NCBI GenBank assembly: GCA_015065425.1
Contig: SVQH01000017.1
Location: forward strand, 1 to 63,950
DNA length: 63,950 bases
Reading direction: 5' to 3'
DNA from: Oscillospiraceae bacterium
GTDB lineage: Bacteria > Bacillota > Clostridia > Oscillospirales > Acutalibacteraceae
This document shows positions 9,253-18,234 of this stretch, one piece after another. The stretch's first letter is position 1. Every line of letters starts with the position of its first letter. Below the pieces are notes generated by a model. The model worked only from the letters and a program-made list of their open reading frames with translations. It did no database searches and was not told where the DNA came from. Both the position numbers and the translations under genes were made by a program.

Positions 9253-11175
9253 TCAGCTGTGTGTAATTTCCGGCGTATCGTACATTACTCTCGCATTTTT
9301 GCGGTCAAACCAGACGATTCTTCTGCCGTAATCCTCAAGAGATGATGTAGGGTATGTATTTGTAAAGAAAAGTGTATTCTTCTTCTCTTCAAGAGGTTTA
9401 TACTTACCGATGTTGGAGTTGTTGTAATACTCATAAAAGTCATAAGAAAGAGTTATTTCCGTCTCTTTATCAAAGGGCTTTCTCAGCATTGAAAACTGGA
9501 AACGAATGAGCTCTTTCATTATATTTTCATCCGCACCGAGACTTAAGACAAAGGGTTCGATTTCTTTATAGAAACGCTCGGGCTCTCTTATGACTTCAAG
9601 GCATATACCTTCTTCAAGGGGCCATTCGATATTACCGAAGGCAGGGTCCATATATACACGTTCAATGGTCTTTCCGTATTTTTTTGCACCGAGTTTTCTT
9701 GTTATTTCATGATAATGCTTTCCTGCTATGGTATGGGGATTTTCCTTTGCCCAATCAATAAACTTTTCATAGAAATTTCTGAAGGAAAGTCCGTGTTCAT
9801 AATTCATATATCTTGCGGGGAACTGTAAAATTCCCATATAGTGGAAGCAGTTTATAAATGCACCGAAGGTACAGGTCCTTACCCACATATCATAGTCCAT
9901 AGAGTAGGTTGAAATTATGATATTTGAGTATTCTATGATGCCCTCCTGAGGCTTTGTGTGAAGCTGGGCGTAAGGTATTTTTGCCGTTTCAATTTTGAAT
10001 TCATCAATTACATCTTTCTGTCCGAGTTTTGAATTCATAAGCAGCTCGCAATAATGCATAAAGCAGCTTTTTGTTGTGGCTGAGTGCATCATAACATCAA
10101 GATTGTCTGCAAATGAATCGTAGGTTTCGCCGGGAAGTCCGTATATAAACTCGGAATATGCAGGAATACCTGCTTCGTTGTACATCTCAGTGAGTTTACC
10201 GTATTTTTCAAGGGTCATATTGCGTCTGCCGATATTTTTCAGTGCCTCGGGACACAGTGTCTGAAGTGCAAGAGAAGCACCTTTAAGAATACCGCAGTCG
10301 TTGAGTTTTTTGTTTATGTTGAATTCCTGAATTCCGCCGCCTTCAGTCGTACAGCACTTGAAGGCTTCGGGATAACCTGTTTTTTCCTTTATTCTGAGAA
10401 AAGCATCCACAATGTCATAATCACGGGGGAACATTCCGAAGTTTGAGTCTATGCAGAAGCAGAAAGCAATTTTATGGTCTGCAAACCACTGAATTTCAGC
10501 AATGACTCTTTCAAGAGGAAAATGACGGACTTTAAGATTGAAGCTTCCCCAGTCACAGTAAGCACATCTGAAGGGACAGCCTCTGATAGTCTCAAAAAGA
10601 GCTGAGAATGTTATGTTGTCTTTTTCAAGAATTTCATCAAACCATCCTTCAAGGTAGGGTGAAGGATAATCAAGAGTGGTTATCTCCTTAAAGGGATTGA
10701 GTACGGGACCGTTTTCACCGCGGTATGAAATATTGGGGATTTCCGAAAAATCATTATCCGTTGCAAGGTGAAGAAGAATGTCATGAAAAGCTATTTCACC
10801 TTCTCCGTGAATAAGAAAATCAACAAAGGGCAGTTCGTTGAGCTGTTCGCATGAATCATTGTCCACATTGTGTCCGCCGAAGATTATTTTACAGTCGGGG
10901 TACTGATTTTTCAGCTTTTCCGCAAAAACCTTATTGTATTCAAAGTTCCAGATGTAACAGGAAAAACCTACAACTGCAGGCTCTTCCATGGAGACAAGAG
11001 CTTCATCAATATCCTCTCTCTGATAGAGAAATCTTTTTACGGTGTAATTCTCTTTAATGATTTCATCCTTGAATGAATATGCCGCAAGAAGCCCCGTAGC
11101 ATAAGGAAGATAAGCAGATTTATTTTTACCCTCCCCGTGTAGTTCACATGCCTGAACAAAATATATATTCTTCAT
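9253..11175 (-). CDS. B12-binding domain radical SAM protein
   Basis: The 640-residue class B radical SAM enzyme has an N-terminal cobalamin-binding fold (about 1-150, with FGGHNVD and FLIHGEGE). The SAM domain follows, with its [4Fe-4S] motif CPFRCAYC near residue 205. A long C-terminal extension (about 400-640) has no family that I recognise. Family members perform methylations or ring rearrangements; the substrate cannot be read here. Its ATG overlaps the TGA of the GT2 gene (ATGA at 11172-11175), so the two are translationally coupled and probably act on the same glycan or lipid. Confidence 0.85.
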   Translation of the reverse strand: MKNIYFVQACELHGEGKNKSAYLPYATGLLAAYSFKDEIIKENYTVKRFLYQREDIDEALVSMEEPAVVGFSCYIWNFEYNKVFAEKLKNQYPDCKIIFGGHNVDNDSCEQLNELPFVDFLIHGEGEIAFHDILLHLATDNDFSEIPNISYRGENGPVLNPFKEITTLDYPSPYLEGWFDEILEKDNITFSALFETIRGCPFRCAYCDWGSFNLKVRHFPLERVIAEIQWFADHKIAFCFCIDSNFGMFPRDYDIVDAFLRIKEKTGYPEAFKCCTTEGGGIQEFNINKKLNDCGILKGASLALQTLCPEALKNIGRRNMTLEKYGKLTEMYNEAGIPAYSEFIYGLPGETYDSFADNLDVMMHSATTKSCFMHYCELLMNSKLGQKDVIDEFKIETAKIPYAQLHTKPQEGIIEYSNIIISTYSMDYDMWVRTCTFGAFINCFHYMGILQFPARYMNYEHGLSFRNFYEKFIDWAKENPHTIAGKHYHEITRKLGAKKYGKTIERVYMDPAFGNIEWPLEEGICLEVIREPERFYKEIEPFVLSLGADENIMKELIRFQFSMLRKPFDKETEITLSYDFYEYYNNSNIGKYKPLEEKKNTLFFTNTYPTSSLEDYGRRIVWFDRKNARVMYDTPEITHS

Positions 11176-11900
11176 TTTTTTTCAACCCTTTTCATTTTGA
11201 AAAATATTCTTAAAGTGGCTTTCATAAAGCCGATATGATATCTGAATGTGAGATGCGAGGAACCGTGTTGACGGCGGTATACTTTTGATGGAAACTCAAT
11301 AACGGGAAGTTTTTGAGTTTCCGCAAGAAGTGCCAGTTCAAGCACAAAGGCTTCGGGACAAAGAAATTTATGGTTCCGTATTATATCTATAGGTGTTGAC
11401 TGAAAAAGATATGTTACATCACTGCCTTTTGTTCTGAAAAGAACTTTCAAAACAAACTGAAAGGCACGATTCATAATAATTTTTATCCTGGGATATTCGC
11501 TGAAACCGTCTTTAAGAAGATTTCTCGACCCCGTTATTATGCAATCAGGATATTTTTTTGAAAGTTCTGCCATAACCGCGATATCATGGGGATCGTTTTC
11601 CATATCTGCACCAATCATAGTTATATGAGAGCCTTTACTCATAGAGATTCCCAGTCTTACCGCGTCTCCCACACCTTTTCCCTTCTGACATGCTATATTA
11701 AAAACAACATCGGGATACATTTCTTTAAAAGAATGAAGATAGCGGACAAAATTTTCATCGGAAAAAGGAGCATAAATAAGTGCAATATCGCTGATATCCT
11801 CCTTTTTACAGGAAGAAAGAATTATGCTGACCACTTCTTTTATGTCTTCAATTTCGTCTATTGTGGGTATTACTATACCCAATCCCGTAAACCTTTTCAC
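11172..11900 (-). CDS. GT2 family glycosyltransferase, soluble DPM1-like
   Basis: The 242-residue protein has GLGIVIPTIDEIEDI at the N-terminus, GVGDAVRLGISMSKG and a GADMENDP acidic motif in place of DXD, and no C-terminal membrane pair. This matches short dolichol-phosphate-mannose-synthase-like transferases. The start is GTG at 11900 with a weak AGG; no better start is visible. It is transcribed first in the pair with the radical SAM gene, divergently from the membrane protein at 12011. The acceptor is unknown. Confidence 0.78.
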   Translation of the reverse strand: MKRFTGLGIVIPTIDEIEDIKEVVSIILSSCKKEDISDIALIYAPFSDENFVRYLHSFKEMYPDVVFNIACQKGKGVGDAVRLGISMSKGSHITMIGADMENDPHDIAVMAELSKKYPDCIITGSRNLLKDGFSEYPRIKIIMNRAFQFVLKVLFRTKGSDVTYLFQSTPIDIIRNHKFLCPEAFVLELALLAETQKLPVIEFPSKVYRRQHGSSHLTFRYHIGFMKATLRIFFKMKRVEKK

Positions 11901-12010
11901 TGCTTTACCTGCCGTTTTAGTATGTTGACAAAAAAGTTAAAACTAATTATGATATATTATATCAAAAATAGATTTCTTTTACAACATTATTTTAAGAAAG
12001 GTTTATTTTT

Positions 12011-13429
12011 ATGAAAAAACAGTCTGAGAATATAAAAAAGCGAAAAGAAAAAGAGCTTAAAAAAAAACGTAAAGCCCTTGAAAAGAGAAGATTGGAAGCA
12101 AAAAAGAATGATCCGGCTTTTACGGAAAAAATGAAACAAAAAAAAGCGGAAGATAAAAGAATAAAAAGTGAAGCATTAAAAGAAAAAATCGGTACTGTCA
12201 CAAAAAACATTGCATCAAATAAACTCTTTTTGCCTGTTGCCGCTGTTCTTTGCTTCGCTGTGATGTGCGGAATATGCTATCTGAAGGATTACAGGATTTT
12301 TTCTGCGGATTTTAGGGTGAACGGTATTTTTCAATGCCTTTATTTGGGCGATTTTTCCATAGGATTAAGTTCACGGCTTTTGATTGGCAGCATTTTATCC
12401 TTGTTTACGGATATAGTTACTGCAAATACCATAAATATTTTTGCAAAAATTGCGTTGTATTTTTCATTGATAATGCAGGCTGTCCTTGCTGCCGCTGTTA
12501 TTAAAAAAGGAATTTCGGACAAGAATGTATTTGTTCTTCTTTTTTCGGTTATCTTTATTGTGAATCCCGTGACAGTGTGCTCATACTCCTTCTATTTCGG
12601 CACTCTTGACCTTTATAATTATATTGTATTCTTCGTATCTGTAATAATACTTATGAAAGGTAAAAGCTCGTTGCAGCTTATCGTGCCCGTGCTCGGTGTA
12701 ATAGGACTGCTGATACACTATTCATTCTTTTTTGCATTCTTTCCTGCTTTATTTGTCCTCGGTCTTTACAGAACCGTTAACAGTGAAGGTAAGGAACTGA
12801 AAAAAGAAGCTGCATCCTTAGGGGTAAATTCTGTTTTAAGTGTGGGTGGTTTCTTCTATCTTTCAGTATTCGCAAAACATTTTCTCAGAATGAATGCGGA
12901 AGAAATGATAGAGCATGTAAAACTAAAATCCGATCCCGAAAGTGTATATGTATTTGAAGATTATCTCAAATTTTATCTTTATGACATATATAAAGGGGAG
13001 CAGTTTACTGATACGGGTGCATCTCTCTCAGAGCTTATAAGAATAAACCTCGGACTTACAGAACCGAGTGTTTATATAAAATATCTTCTGTTTATATCCG
13101 TTATTCTTATTATTTTCTGGGCAATATGCGGTATTCTTATAAAAAGAGAAAAAGGAAAGCATAAACTTCCGTTCATAGCCGCCGCTGTAATGCCGTTTGC
13201 CCTTGTTCCTGAGCTTATTTTATCATCAGATGTGTGGAGATGGGTTGCAAGCACCGTTCTGTGTCAGTTCTTTGTGCTTTTCGCATTTTATCTTATGAAT
13301 GTGCCGTCTGTCACAAAACTTCTTGAAGATATAAAAAGAATAAAACTTCCCGTAAAAATTATCGGAATAATAGTCCTTATTATTTATATCGGAGTATGCT
13401 TCATGTTTGAACACTCATTATACAGATAA
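12011..13429 (+). CDS. Polytopic membrane protein with highly charged N-terminal coil
   Basis: The product has 472 residues. Residues 1-66 are almost entirely Lys, Glu and Arg with few hydrophobics, predicted as a cytoplasmic charged helix or coiled coil. Roughly ten membrane helices follow from residue 70 to the end. The membrane part is reminiscent of lipid-linked sugar transferases or EpsG-like polymer proteins, but I see no diagnostic catalytic motif. It is divergent from the GT2/radical SAM pair, which suggests a joint role in surface glycan assembly. AAAGG precedes the ATG. Function is unassigned. Confidence 0.7.
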   Translation: MKKQSENIKKRKEKELKKKRKALEKRRLEAKKNDPAFTEKMKQKKAEDKRIKSEALKEKIGTVTKNIASNKLFLPVAAVLCFAVMCGICYLKDYRIFSADFRVNGIFQCLYLGDFSIGLSSRLLIGSILSLFTDIVTANTINIFAKIALYFSLIMQAVLAAAVIKKGISDKNVFVLLFSVIFIVNPVTVCSYSFYFGTLDLYNYIVFFVSVIILMKGKSSLQLIVPVLGVIGLLIHYSFFFAFFPALFVLGLYRTVNSEGKELKKEAASLGVNSVLSVGGFFYLSVFAKHFLRMNAEEMIEHVKLKSDPESVYVFEDYLKFYLYDIYKGEQFTDTGASLSELIRINLGLTEPSVYIKYLLFISVILIIFWAICGILIKREKGKHKLPFIAAAVMPFALVPELILSSDVWRWVASTVLCQFFVLFAFYLMNVPSVTKLLEDIKRIKLPVKIIGIIVLIIYIGVCFMFEHSLYR

Positions 13430-13432
13430 AAT

Positions 13433-13469
13433 AAACACCGATGGCGAATGTTTCGTTTCATCGGTGTTT
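13433..13469. terminator. Bidirectional terminator between convergent genes
   Basis: AAACACCGATG pairs with CATCGGTGTTT. A T-rich tract follows on each strand, serving the membrane protein (plus) and the esterase (minus). Confidence 0.85.
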
Positions 13470-13495
13470 TTTATTTTATAACAGTTATAATTGAT

Positions 13496-14524
13496 TTATT
13501 TTGAATTTATAAATCTGATAATACCGTGCCAATCATTACGTGAGAAAAAATGCTTCCCCTGTCTTAAAGAATAACCGATATTGCCGTCAAAGAAACTTTC
13601 CCCGATTCCGGCTTTTTTGTCGCAGACAAATCCTATAAGACCGAGTTTTTCATAAGCAGGTGAAGCGGCAAAGCAGGAGAGCTGTTCATTTTCGGGGTGT
13701 GCCCAGTCATCTTCGGAAGCGGAAGTAACGGAAACGGAATTTGGGGCTATTGATGCAATAAGAAAATGCTGATCAAATGGCATATTTTTTTCGTTGTTTA
13801 CGTATTTTTTGTAGTTTTCACAGAACCAATAAGGGAAATTTCGACAGATATCTTCAATTTTTTCACCTGTTGTATCCCTTGATATGGCAGCTCCCGAACA
13901 TCCGGAGCAGTTGGAGTGCACGAAGCGGAAACGGTGGTCAAGGGCCCCTGCAAGAAGTGCTGTTTTTCCAAGTCTTGAATGACCGCAGACGGCGGCTTTT
14001 TTCATATCGAGACGAGGCTGTGTTTCTGCGTAATCAAGACAACGGCAGGCAGCCCATGCCCACAGGGCAATTTTTCCGCAATCGGTATCATTTCTTTTTC
14101 CGTCAGGATAAAACACTCCTGCAAGTCCGTCTGTGAAATCACCGTTATCCGCCGTTATGTCACCGTACCACAGATTAAAAGCAGCAAATCCGTTGTCAAG
14201 TATCTCTTCTGCAGGAAAATAAAAATTCGGGATATTTTTTTCAAAATTGATATTTACAAAAAACGGAAAAGGGCCCTCACCTTCAGGAAGCATAAGGGAG
14301 ACGGGAAAAGAAAAATCCTTCCCTCTGACCGTAACGCTTATTGTTATTTCCCACAGTTTTCCCTTTCCGCCGAAAACATTGTCATTACGAAGCTGCTTTT
14401 TCTCAAAGCTGATTTTTTCGGGAGATGATGGGAAATACCCGTATTCCTCCCGCTGTAATATTTCAAGCATATCTTCACGGGCAAGAAGCGACGGAAGATT
14501 TCTTTCAGTAACTGAATTCTCCAT
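13496..14524 (-). CDS. CE15-like alpha/beta-hydrolase, cytoplasmic
   Basis: The 342-residue esterase resembles bacterial glucuronoyl or acetyl-xylan esterases of the CE15 type. The nucleophile elbow is GHSRLGKTAL (Ser), followed by SNCSGCSGAAISR, FPYWFCENY and a C-terminal NDWHGIIRF His block. There is no signal peptide, unlike secreted CE15 enzymes, so it probably acts on imported oligosaccharides. GGAGG sits five bases before the ATG at 14524; an earlier in-frame ATG at 14542 overlaps the upstream gene's stop region and is less likely. It is second in a two-gene unit with the serine hydrolase. Ester substrate is unknown. Confidence 0.78.
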   Translation of the reverse strand: MENSVTERNLPSLLAREDMLEILQREEYGYFPSSPEKISFEKKQLRNDNVFGGKGKLWEITISVTVRGKDFSFPVSLMLPEGEGPFPFFVNINFEKNIPNFYFPAEEILDNGFAAFNLWYGDITADNGDFTDGLAGVFYPDGKRNDTDCGKIALWAWAACRCLDYAETQPRLDMKKAAVCGHSRLGKTALLAGALDHRFRFVHSNCSGCSGAAISRDTTGEKIEDICRNFPYWFCENYKKYVNNEKNMPFDQHFLIASIAPNSVSVTSASEDDWAHPENEQLSCFAASPAYEKLGLIGFVCDKKAGIGESFFDGNIGYSLRQGKHFFSRNDWHGIIRFINSK

Positions 14525-14538
14525 AATACCTCCAAAAA

Positions 14539-15399
14539 TCATGATTTATATTCTGCTGCAAATTTAGTAAGGTCCGGACCGCCGGAGTGGATGTCGTAGC
14601 CTTGCCAGGCGACAACTCTGTTTTCTGAGGGGATAACAAGAAGATTCTGTCCGTTCATACCGCCTTTATTGTAAGAGTCTCTTATGCCGTTGGGAGCGAA
14701 TTCATATCGTCTTTCAAGGACTGTTCTGACCCATTCTTCTGAAACTATGCGTTTTCCGTGATACATACCCCTGTTGAGATATACTCCGCCTATTTTTATC
14801 ATGTCCTCAACACGTATATAAAGTGCCGTTGCACCTATTGCGTGTCCTTCGGGACAGCAGCTCCAGGCAGCTTCTTTGAATTTCAGGGGAAGGAAAATAT
14901 TTTCCCAGCAGAAAAGGGAAAGGGGCTTTCCCGCCTTTTTATTTACTATACGGGAAAGAATATAATATCCTGCATCGTTGTAATGCCGCTCGGTATCGGG
15001 GGGACAGGTCCATTTTTTCAGCATTATCTCTTTAAGATAATCGGGGTCATAGTCTGAAGCGTCAAAAACATCCGTGTCAAAACCTCCGGGGAACCCTATC
15101 CTATGCCGCATGAGCATATCGACCGTAGCCTTTTCCCAGTATGGGTCATAGCCTTCGGGACATTCATCTCCCAGTATGTCGGTTACGGTTTCATCCACTC
15201 TGAGAAGCCCTCTGTCACAGAGAATACCGATTGCAGTTACAGTATATATTTTTGATACGGAATAAATATTCTGACAGGCATTGTTTTCCTTTATATCAAT
15301 TTTTTCAGGGTCTTCATCCCCTATCATTTCAGCAATGGAAAATACCCTGCCTTTGTTTTCTTTTATAAATTTTTCAAAATCGTTAAGAAAAGTACTCAT
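14539..15399 (-). CDS. Beta-lactamase-related serine hydrolase
   Basis: The 286-residue class C beta-lactamase / penicillin-binding-protein-like hydrolase has a SVSK motif (SxxK nucleophile, near residue 48), a YND block (Tyr-Asn) near 140 and a late GG-D segment. There is no signal peptide or membrane anchor, so a role as an intracellular esterase or D-amino peptidase is more likely than antibiotic resistance. Its stop lies 15 bases before the CE15-like start, so the pair is probably cotranscribed. Confidence 0.8.
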   Translation of the reverse strand: MSTFLNDFEKFIKENKGRVFSIAEMIGDEDPEKIDIKENNACQNIYSVSKIYTVTAIGILCDRGLLRVDETVTDILGDECPEGYDPYWEKATVDMLMRHRIGFPGGFDTDVFDASDYDPDYLKEIMLKKWTCPPDTERHYNDAGYYILSRIVNKKAGKPLSLFCWENIFLPLKFKEAAWSCCPEGHAIGATALYIRVEDMIKIGGVYLNRGMYHGKRIVSEEWVRTVLERRYEFAPNGIRDSYNKGGMNGQNLLVIPSENRVVAWQGYDIHSGGPDLTKFAAEYKS

Positions 15400-15481
15400 A
15401 CATCTTCTCCGCTTTCTTTCTTTTGTTTTATGATAGCAAATATATATTTTTTTTTCAACAATAATATACGGTAACCAAAAA

Positions 15482-15508
15482 ACGGCTGCCGTGTAATAAG
15501 GCAGCCGT
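15482..15508 (-). terminator. Intrinsic terminator of LCAT-like hydrolase 1
   Basis: ACGGCTGCC and GGCAGCCGT form a perfect nine-base stem followed by TTTTTT on the minus strand. It separates the hydrolase from the next operon. Confidence 0.88.
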
Positions 15509-15546
15509 CGACATATTTTTTAGAAAAAAACAAATTCGGTTTCAGT

Positions 15547-17208
15547 TTATCCGACAACATTATGTATCGGGAGCATATCTCTTATGGAAGCAAAAATACT
15601 ATTGAAAAAAGCCATAAGAGCACTGAAAAATCTCATAAGAACCGTCAAGGGATTGTTTGACCATAAACCGTCTGTAGCATCATCCTTGCCGACTTCGTTG
15701 AATACACCGTTTTCATATTCGTGGAACTGAGGATATCGTTCATCGCTGTGTACGGTAAAAGTACCGTCAGAGAGGAAAAACTCTGTTGCAATGGGGTCTA
15801 TAAGATTAAGCTGGTCATGCTTCATATTCTTGGAGAACCATGTAGTTTCGGGGAAAAGGCAGGTTCCCGCATAAACCTTCTTGTCCTTTGAAAGATATAT
15901 CGGGTCATAATCTTCCATGTATTCAATCTCACGAAGCTCATAAGCTGAAAAAGTCTCACCGAGAACAGTACCTCTTGCACCGAGGGAAAGCTCTGTTACG
16001 GTACCTCTTGCATCACCCGTAAGTTCACTGCCTTCAAAGAAGGGGAAGGAAGCATAGCCGTATTTTGCAAAAACAGCAGTCTTCATGCCATACTTTTCCT
16101 CGCAGTTTTTAAGCACCTTTGCATAAGCTGCTTCGCCCTTCTCATCAACAACACCCATGAGATCATGATATCTGTCTATTTTTTCAATAAATTCGGCATA
16201 CTGTCCTTCAGGTTCGGTTGTGCCGAAAACCTTAAGCTTTGCCTTTTCATAATATTCATCACCTATCATGGACCAGTATGAAGGGAAGGTGCCGTAAGAG
16301 ACAAGGGCAAGTCCCGGAATAAGTCTGTCGGAGATAACATCATATATCTCCTGTATTTTACTCGCACCCCAGCCGAGAACTTTTGCCTGATTCAGCACGG
16401 AAACAAGAACCATAATAAAAGTATCGATAACAGGGTCCTCAAATATACTCTGGCTGTTCATAAGCACGGTAATATATCTGTCAATGCTGTCTGCTTCAAA
16501 AGTGATTGAACCTGACATAAGAGCACCGACAATGATGTAGCCCGCAATGGGAGTTGTATTGAGAGCAAGATTTTTAACTCTGAATGGTGTACCGTAATAT
16601 CCTTCTTCACTCTTTGCAATATAAGCGGCTGCAACATTTGAGCCGTAGCAACGGGCATGGATGTTTACTTTGTCAACACCCTCTTTTGCACAGACATATT
16701 CAACAAAGGTGTGAAGGTCGTCTGCTATCTCATAAGGAGAATAACGCCAGTCATAGCGGAAATAATAATACTTGAAGCCGCCCATACCGTTTGAGGGCTG
16801 CTGAACAGAATAATTCCAGTCAATTCTTCCGTCAGGGTCTTCACCTTTTTCGTTAAGAACCGCTTCCTGATACACAGGAGCAAAGGCATCTACAAGAGAC
16901 TGAATATAAGTATCGTAATCTCCTGATGTCAAAGCGGGAACCAGAGCCTTAAGCACAGGTTCAACCTGAGTAAGAATATAATCCTCACGTGACATACCGA
17001 GAGGTTTGTTTACATCGTCAACCTGAACACGCTTTCCGCTTTCATCAAGAAGCCAGTTTCCGTTTTCATCTGTCTTATAAACAGGAGTATTCTGTTTACC
17101 CACAATATAAATTATGGGCAATTTTTTCTCTGTTGCGGCACTGACTGTAGGAAGAAAACAGCTCAGTAACATGATAAAAGATAAAACAATACAAAATAAC
17201 TTCTTCAT
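15547..17208 (-). CDS. Secreted LCAT/PDAT-like hydrolase 1 with Cys nucleophile
   Basis: The 553-residue exported alpha/beta-hydrolase has a signal peptide (1-24, cleaved near VSAA). The YDWRYSPYE block (about 152-160) is the LCAT-family YDWR signature. The elbow, normally GHSLG, reads ARCYG with Cys187 in the serine position. A later TCLFPETTW...KHD block holds a candidate catalytic His. The tail is aromatic and amphipathic (MAFFNSIFASIRDMLPI). A paralogue lies at 30079-31758 with the same replacement. Lipid ester or acyl transfer chemistry is inferred from the family. AAAGGAAG precedes the ATG. Confidence 0.8.
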   Translation of the reverse strand: MKKLFCIVLSFIMLLSCFLPTVSAATEKKLPIIYIVGKQNTPVYKTDENGNWLLDESGKRVQVDDVNKPLGMSREDYILTQVEPVLKALVPALTSGDYDTYIQSLVDAFAPVYQEAVLNEKGEDPDGRIDWNYSVQQPSNGMGGFKYYYFRYDWRYSPYEIADDLHTFVEYVCAKEGVDKVNIHARCYGSNVAAAYIAKSEEGYYGTPFRVKNLALNTTPIAGYIIVGALMSGSITFEADSIDRYITVLMNSQSIFEDPVIDTFIMVLVSVLNQAKVLGWGASKIQEIYDVISDRLIPGLALVSYGTFPSYWSMIGDEYYEKAKLKVFGTTEPEGQYAEFIEKIDRYHDLMGVVDEKGEAAYAKVLKNCEEKYGMKTAVFAKYGYASFPFFEGSELTGDARGTVTELSLGARGTVLGETFSAYELREIEYMEDYDPIYLSKDKKVYAGTCLFPETTWFSKNMKHDQLNLIDPIATEFFLSDGTFTVHSDERYPQFHEYENGVFNEVGKDDATDGLWSNNPLTVLMRFFSALMAFFNSIFASIRDMLPIHNVVG

Positions 17209-17301
17209 GCTAAAACTTCCTTTAATTAATTATTCGTTTTTATTTTACCATACTTATGCAAAAATGTATAGCTTTATAATAACCTTTTTCAGAAAAAATT
17301 T

Positions 17302-18219
17302 CTAATTTTTCTGCACATTCAGCAATTCCTGTGCCGTTGGCATTGAATTCTGTGCCCCCACACGGCTGACGGCAATGCTTCCCGCACGGTTGGCAAAATC
17401 AGAGGCTTTCATAATATCTCCGCTTCTCTTATATTCAAGGGCAAGTGCTGCAGTAAAAGAATCACCTGCGGCAGTAGTATCTCTGACTTCGGTGGGATAC
17501 GACGGTAAAAAGTGTATACTCTTTCCGTCAAACACACTGCATCCCCGTACACCGAGCTTTAACACTACATATTCCGGAGAGCATCTTCCGAAGAGAATTT
17601 CCGATGCCCTGAGGGCTGTTTCTTCGTCAACGGGGAATATTCCCGTAAGAGCTTCAGTTTCGTTTTCATTGGGTGTGATTATCGTAATACCCTGCATTTT
17701 TTCCAGTGCGAAGTTTTTTGCAGGACCGCAGTCAACAACTGTTATGATTCCTTTTTCTTTTGCCGTGTTCACACATTTTATCACGGCATCTTCTCTTGTT
17801 TCAAACTGCACAAGAAGCATATCTATATCATCTGTTATAAAAGATGCTGCTTCTTCAGGAACTATTTCAGCATTTGCACTCTCATAAACTATAATGCGGT
17901 TTCTGCCCTCTCCGTCAATTAAAATTGCGGCAAGTCCCGTGGAAGTACCTTCCTTAGAAATACCCGAAATATCGACATTGTTATTTACAAGATTTTCCAA
18001 AAGCTTATTTCCGTTTACATCATCAGCAACCTTTCCTATCATCCGAGTTTCGGCACCGAGACGGGATAGACCAATAGCCTGATTCGCTCCTTTGCCGCCG
18101 CATGCATAGGAATATTCGCTTCCGAGAACATTTTCCCCCACCTCGGGAAGTCTTGAGGCTGAAAGAATTATATCCATATTGATACTGCCCATAACTGCAG
18201 CTTTTATATCACTGTACAA
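17302..18219 (-). CDS. rbsK: Ribokinase
   Basis: This 305-residue PfkB-family kinase phosphorylates ribose to ribose 5-phosphate. GSINMDI opens the fold, GGKGANQA binds sugar near residue 43, and DTTAAGDSF near 246 carries the catalytic Asp and anion hole. The start is TTG with GAGGTGA eight bases upstream. It lies 15 bases after the epimerase stop, forming an rpe-rbsK unit that would feed pentoses into the pentose phosphate pathway. No ribose ABC transporter is adjacent. Confidence 0.9.
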   Translation of the reverse strand: MYSDIKAAVMGSINMDIILSASRLPEVGENVLGSEYSYACGGKGANQAIGLSRLGAETRMIGKVADDVNGNKLLENLVNNNVDISGISKEGTSTGLAAILIDGEGRNRIIVYESANAEIVPEEAASFITDDIDMLLVQFETREDAVIKCVNTAKEKGIITVVDCGPAKNFALEKMQGITIITPNENETEALTGIFPVDEETALRASEILFGRCSPEYVVLKLGVRGCSVFDGKSIHFLPSYPTEVRDTTAAGDSFTAALALEYKRSGDIMKASDFANRAGSIAVSRVGAQNSMPTAQELLNVQKN

Positions 18220-18234
18220 AAAATCTCACCTCAA

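Noticed and set aside
14539-15399. An antibiotic-resistance beta-lactamase
   Set aside because: No signal peptide and an operon with a carbohydrate esterase; the family is dominated by esterases and peptidases.
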